DNA from: Perognathus longimembris pacificus
Lineage: Eukaryota; Chordata; Mammalia; Rodentia; Heteromyidae
Length of the DNA: 64,000 nucleotides
Reading direction: 5' to 3'
NCBI RefSeq assembly: GCF_023159225.1
Contig: NC_063188.1
Location: forward strand, 15,273,086-15,337,085
Shown: positions 59,426 through 64,000 of the stretch, piece after piece
Layout of the letters: every line of letters begins with the position of its first letter
Position numbering within the stretch: position 1 is the stretch's first letter
Position numbers and translations under genes: made by a program
The notes under the pieces: model-generated
The model's input: the letters and a program-made list of their open reading frames with translations, nothing else
Told to the model about the DNA's origin: nothing
Databases searched by the model: none

Positions 59426-62400
59426 GGGGAAAATAGAGGTCGCAGTCATACTTCATGTTCCTTCTTCTCCTAACCTAAAGGGGGAGCTCCAGCAGGCATC
59501 AAAGTCATTTAAATAGACAGTTAAATAAATAAATAAGTACACAGTTTGGCCACTGTGGGTGGGGAGGTGAAATGGTTGAGATGGTCTGGGATTGGTGTAA
59601 AGCTTTTGGTGGGAGGAGTTACGGAATTAAAAAAAAAGCTTTCTCCAACATTCAACTTCTTTCAGTTCCTGGAGCTGGTCAGGTAAGCTTGGGTGAAAAT
59701 GCCTCTGTTTTACTGTGGGCAATGGGTCTATCCTTTCTGGGTTGTTCCCACGGAGCCGGGCTGCTGAGGAAGTTATGGGTAAAGGGGATGATATGGGTTT
59801 TACAAGCTATGACTTCATTTAGCTCAAGTCACCAGTGTAGAACAAATAGGGAGAGCACTGCCAGATAAAATACTGTTGGGGGCATCCTTAAAAAAATTAT
59901 TTGTTGTTTATCTGAAAATCAGGGTTCATTGGGAGTTTTCTGTTTTTATTTGATCAATCTGCCATCCCGGGAAGGACATGCAAACAGCTCGTGTCCTTTC
60001 CGTCCTGAATTCCTAGCTGATGTGGTAGATGGCTGAATGGGGTGCCCAGACAGAGGTGACTAAACTATGGGGCAGATTTCACTTATGGGCCAGAGAGAGA
60101 AAGGGAAAGAGAGAGAGAGAGAGATACCCTTGTGTACTATTTCGTAGCAAGGCTTGTGGGGTATGTAGCTTTGAGATTGTAAGGTTTTCTGTGCATTGTG
60201 GTTTCTTGGAGTCATGAATTGAATGCCGTTCCTTTTCTTATTCCCACCCCCCCCGTATTTAATGACATTTTGTTAGCTGCTATCAGCTGCCGTGAAGATA
60301 GCTAGCTTCTGATGAGAATTCTTCACATCAGAAATGCCTTCTGACATTTGCTAACTTAGTACCAGCCCATTTTGTTATCTCTGGGGGTTTCGTTGGATGT
60401 CTGACTGTTTTGTAAACGGAGATGGTGCATTCTCAATGAGCTTATTATTGACCAATCAGTTAATATTTTTCTAACGTGATAGAAGGTATCTGGTCAGAGC
60501 TGAGGTAGAAAGTCTGCATGTCGTAGACTGGATGGAGTAGAGAGGGGCTGGAAGATTTGGGATGTTGCTCAGACTGCTCCCCGTCATCCCATCCCATGAA
60601 CAACAACTAAGATGTGGAGCACTAGTTGCTCTGCATACAAGATCAAAGAAAAAGTTCAAACGCATCATGTTTAATAGGAATGAATCAAAATGTGAGTAGA
60701 ACATGTCTAAGTCCATGTGAGTGGAGATCCACAAGAAGGCTCCACCTGCTGTGATTTTCCTAAAGCCTTGTAGTCTAGCCTTGCTGTCTACCTTTGTCTC
60801 AGTAGCTTCAGGGAATTTGACCTATAGCTTGTTCTGTGAAATTCTGGGTAGAGGTGGGGCAGTTAGAGAAGTAGTTTGTTGGAAACTGAAGCTGGAAATG
60901 CTGAGCTCCCCTTGGGCGGGTCCAGGTGCTGATTAGATATGGATTGGCTGCTGGGGTTTTTTGTTGTTGTTGTTCTGCTAGTGGGGCTCTCTGTTTTCTG
61001 GACTTTGATGAATAGATTTCCCCCTCAGAACTGGACTGAGGTTTGTGTCTGTATACCACATGGATTTAAGTCACTTGTGGTTCAGTTATACTAAATGACG
61101 AGCATTTTTCAGCCACCATAGTCGCATAATCTTCAGAGCTTATGGCCATAGCAGAAAAGTTATCTATTAACTATTTGCTAGATCTGACTAGAATAACGGT
61201 TTGCTTAGAGGAGAACGGGTGACACGGTGAAGATGTAAATTGGCATGTTGAATTGAAACCCTTTTGTACAATGACTTAAAGATTAGACTAAATAATAGAC
61301 ACCCTCCCTTACCGTCCAAAACAAGAAGAGCTTTAATCATGTGTTGACTATCGTTCTCTCTTTTGGAGGGAGAAGAAAAATCTGCCAGGAATAGGGAAGA
61401 GAAACAATTCTACTTTTCAGTGTTCGGTTCTGTAAAGTTTTTCTCACCAGGCTCAAGAACTTGTGTGCTAGAGCTCCTATTCACCAGACGTAGACACATC
61501 CCTGGAGACAGAAAGATGAGGATGATCGAGTTCTACCTGGCGATGGACTCAGTCTAATAAGAGAGATAGATAGGCATGCAAAGAATTTTTTGATGCATGC
61601 AATGATAAGTGTTCTGGCAATCCTGAGTGTACCGTTGGAGGCATGAAGGAGAGAGATAAGGGCTTATGGGAGTGGGGAGCTGGCTTGAAGAAAATCTTCA
61701 CAGAGTCATCTGAACAGAGTGTCCATATTGGGTATTGAGAGGCTGAAAACCTTGGCTTTTGTGCTTACTAAGCTGCTTGTGCATTTGGATTAGGCACCTC
61801 CCTTCTTTGTCCTTCACTTTCTTTCTCTACCAGATAGAGGTATATAAGATGTGTCTTCACATGCGGTTAACACCCCCCCCCCAATGTTTCCATTCTTGGA
61901 ATCAAATCACATTAGAGTGGTTATTGTAGAACAACAGACTGGTTGTTGAACCTAGTCCTCCCTTCATTCTTTGGTGGTCACAAAGTTAAAAAAAACTGTC
62001 TTGAAACAGATAGGCAGGGAAATTCTTGCTTACTCAGACTTCATTGCCGGCTTGTTCTGAAATCATCCTTGTTCTGTCTTGTGTGTTTATGGGTTGTGGC
62101 AAGAAAACAGGAGTCCAGCTTCATGAGGAAGGGAGGATATAGAGCGGACTGCCGTGCTGGGGCGCATTTAGCTGTTGCAGTCCATGGTAGTTTATGTTCG
62201 GCCCTATTCATTTTGCCTTCAATATACCCAGGATAGAGTTAGTTACAACTTTCTCCCAAATTTCTTACCTGAATTTCAAAGTTGAAATAAAGATGGTATG
62301 GAAATTTTTCTGAATACTATATGCATAACATGGCTATTTATTGACAATACAATACTTGGAAGCCCAAATGATGAAGATACTATCCTTTATTATAAATACT

Positions 62401-64000
62401 GAATTCTAAGAGAAAGTGGGAAGTTTGCTGCTATTGACTTACATTTTGCCTTAGATTTTATCAGCAAAGCTCATTGGTACCTACGATTTGTGATTATAAA
62501 CTCAGTTAATGCTACTGAGAAGCCATGTCCATGAGCATAACAACGCTACACTGAGCCGACACGCCTCAAGAGGGTTTCTAATTGAACACATAGGTCATCA
62601 CTAAATGGGACCATATTTTCTTCATAGAATGAATTATCTCTGTGTGGTGTTTCACATTTCACTCTTACCTCTTGTTAATTTCACAGATTAATGAGATACT
62701 GTCTTGGAAAACATCATCTAGTTATAATTACATGTGAGAGAGGGTATTTGGGCTCCCCCCACCCCAACTCCAAATGTATTTGAAGAAGCAAGTCATTCCT
62801 GACAAAGGGCAGTGTTCAGCTTCCTGAGGTTCTTTTCTTATTTTGATGGATGGTAGAGCTTCTCATGAACGTGGAAAAAAAGTACTTTTTTACAGGGTTT
62901 TTCCACCACCAAGTACATGAGAAGTCTTGTTATCTGACAGACTCTGACTTCATAACTGCCCGAGATGTAGGTAAGATTTGAATCATTACAGTGTTACTTT
63001 ACTGTCTCAGTCAAAGGCCTTGTATTCATTTCTGAAAAACCTTGAAGGCACGATAAAGGCAATAGATTGAATTTAGGAGCTTTTTTAAAAAAATAAATGC
63101 TCCACAACTTTCTCCTTTGTCTGTTACCAACTTTTTGATGCAGATGGGGTTCAGAAATGTCAGACATTAGATGACAAAAGGGAGCTGGAAGATCCATCTA
63201 TGTAAGAGCCCTTATTTCAACTGACAACTGCTTTCCTATTGAATCACATTACTAGTTTTCTTAACTCAATAACACAGTGATGAATAACTCAATAACACAG
63301 TGAAAATGATATGTTTTTAAGGTTAAAAGGAAGGGGAACAGGAGGGAAACTGAGGCAAGTGAGTCTTGAGTTTGCTTTTTAATCTCTTGAGTGTTTCTTT
63401 CATTGAAATACTTATTTGGAAGATGGAGAAATTGATTGACATGGCCTGGCTACCCTTAGCTGCTGTTCTTAGGCTACCGCCTGCTTTGTCAAAGACATAC
63501 ATTGATTGAGTCCTTTATGACATTGTCTAATACTTCACACTATTTACTATATGGTGATTTTGCCCCTGTGAGTCTAGATTGGAAAAAGGAGGGCTTGGGA
63601 CACTATTGACTTAGAGAAACCTGAGGAATGTTTGTGGGGTTTTATCACAGACCCAAGATAATTTCTGGCTTCTGGACATCATTGAAATCTTTTTAGCCGA
63701 TAACCATTGGTTTTCCAAAGAACAAGAATAATAGCTAATTACATCCTCTGTGGGAGCAGTCTTTTCCCATCCAACCATGCTTTTCCCACATCTTTATCCC
63801 CTCCAAGGATTAAAATGCAAGCATTAAGAAATGTCAGAAATAACATTTGCAACCCACTCCAATGGCACTTTGGCCTATAATGAAATTTGGGCCTCTGGAA
63901 GAATGAATGCTATGTGGAGAAGGTTTATTATCACCAAGTGTTCTGCGCATAAATACATTATCCTGATTTCTGAAGTCAGTTTGAAAACAAACTGAAAAAA
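59426..64000. other. Long repeat-poor intronic stretch
   Basis: No young SINE or L1 is seen across about 4.5 kb, unlike the rest of the window. Frames of 60-98 codons (for example 59572-59868 and 61943-62236) show no recognisable domain. A short GA repeat lies at 60105-60124, a possible worn MIR near 61788-61870, and C runs near 60247 and 61873. The lack of insertions may reflect conserved regulatory sequence or chance. Confidence 0.45.
63262..63303. repeat. Short tandem duplication
   Basis: The 19-base unit taactcaataacacagtga occurs twice, 23 bases apart, at 63262-63280 and 63285-63303. No insert lies between the copies, so it is a simple local duplication. Confidence 0.85.

Larger units (their letters stand above)
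37193..64000 (+). other. MBNL3: MBNL3 intron downstream of the first coding exon
   Basis: The next coding exon should begin with Gly-Arg-Cys and the rest of zinc finger 2, ending near a conserved His-Pro-Pro run. I looked for it and found no match on the plus strand, so the intron is at least 26.8 kb. It holds the repeats listed separately and no other recognised gene. Confidence 0.75.

Noticed and set aside
59641..59700. Acceptor-like ttctttcag followed 17 bases later by a donor-like aggtaagc, considered as a microexon.
   Set aside because: Seventeen bases would shift the MBNL3 frame, and such pairs are frequent by chance in introns.
63262..63303. Direct repeat of 19 bases, considered as a target-site duplication.
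   Set aside because: Only four bases lie between the copies, so there is no insert. It is a local tandem duplication.
1..64000. Search for CRISPR arrays, bacterial operons, phage or virus genes, tRNA or rRNA genes.
   Set aside because: None seen. The many tRNA-like segments are ID and IDL-Geo SINEs, and the regular repeats are microsatellites.

Overview
This window is nuclear DNA from a placental mammal, very probably a geomyoid rodent (kangaroo rat, pocket mouse or pocket gopher). The clue is the dominant young SINE, present as full copies with target-site duplications at about 910, 14233, 17728, 21976, 33227, 34118 and 43301. It is a dimer of a tRNA-Ala/ID-like left unit and a right unit matching the published Geo monomer. 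The combination, called IDL-Geo, is described as restricted to Geomyoidea. Species cannot be fixed from this sequence alone.

The only protein-coding sequence I can defend is one exon on the + strand, 36298-37192, with its start codon at 37016. It encodes the first 59 residues of MBNL3 (muscleblind-like 3), an X-linked RNA-binding splicing regulator in the mammals where it is mapped. The exon carries all of CCCH zinc finger 1 and the start of zinc finger 2, and ends in phase 0 at a consensus splice donor. I did not find the next coding exon, so the downstream intron appears to run from 37193 past the end of the window. The 36 kb upstream is most simply the preceding intron or 5' flank.

Layout: 1-36297 is non-coding upstream sequence packed with SINEs (IDL-Geo, B1-like/Geo composites, B1-dID, ID), 3' pieces of L1, several old MIRs and microsatellites. 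The largest L1 piece, about 10378-12546, is antisense and includes part of ORF2. 36298-37192 is the MBNL3 exon: a 718-base 5' UTR with a single upstream ATG, then the coding part. 37193-64000 is intron with more of the same repeats, nested insertions at 44.2 kb and 51.0 kb, and a long repeat-poor stretch from about 59.4 kb to the end.

I found no undescribed gene system, CRISPR array, operon or virus gene. The best unusual observations are small retroposition events: a 41-base tailless insertion of half a SINE (25068), a 204-base chimeric retroposon with perfect 15-base duplications (50344), an 80-base tailless insertion inside an L1 (11058), and two IDL-Geo copies 21 kb apart that are identical over about 190 bases. 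Also notable are pol III box-like motifs in both halves of IDL-Geo, and an exon-like short ORF at 39067. Nearly all short ORFs in the window are chance or repeat-derived frames.
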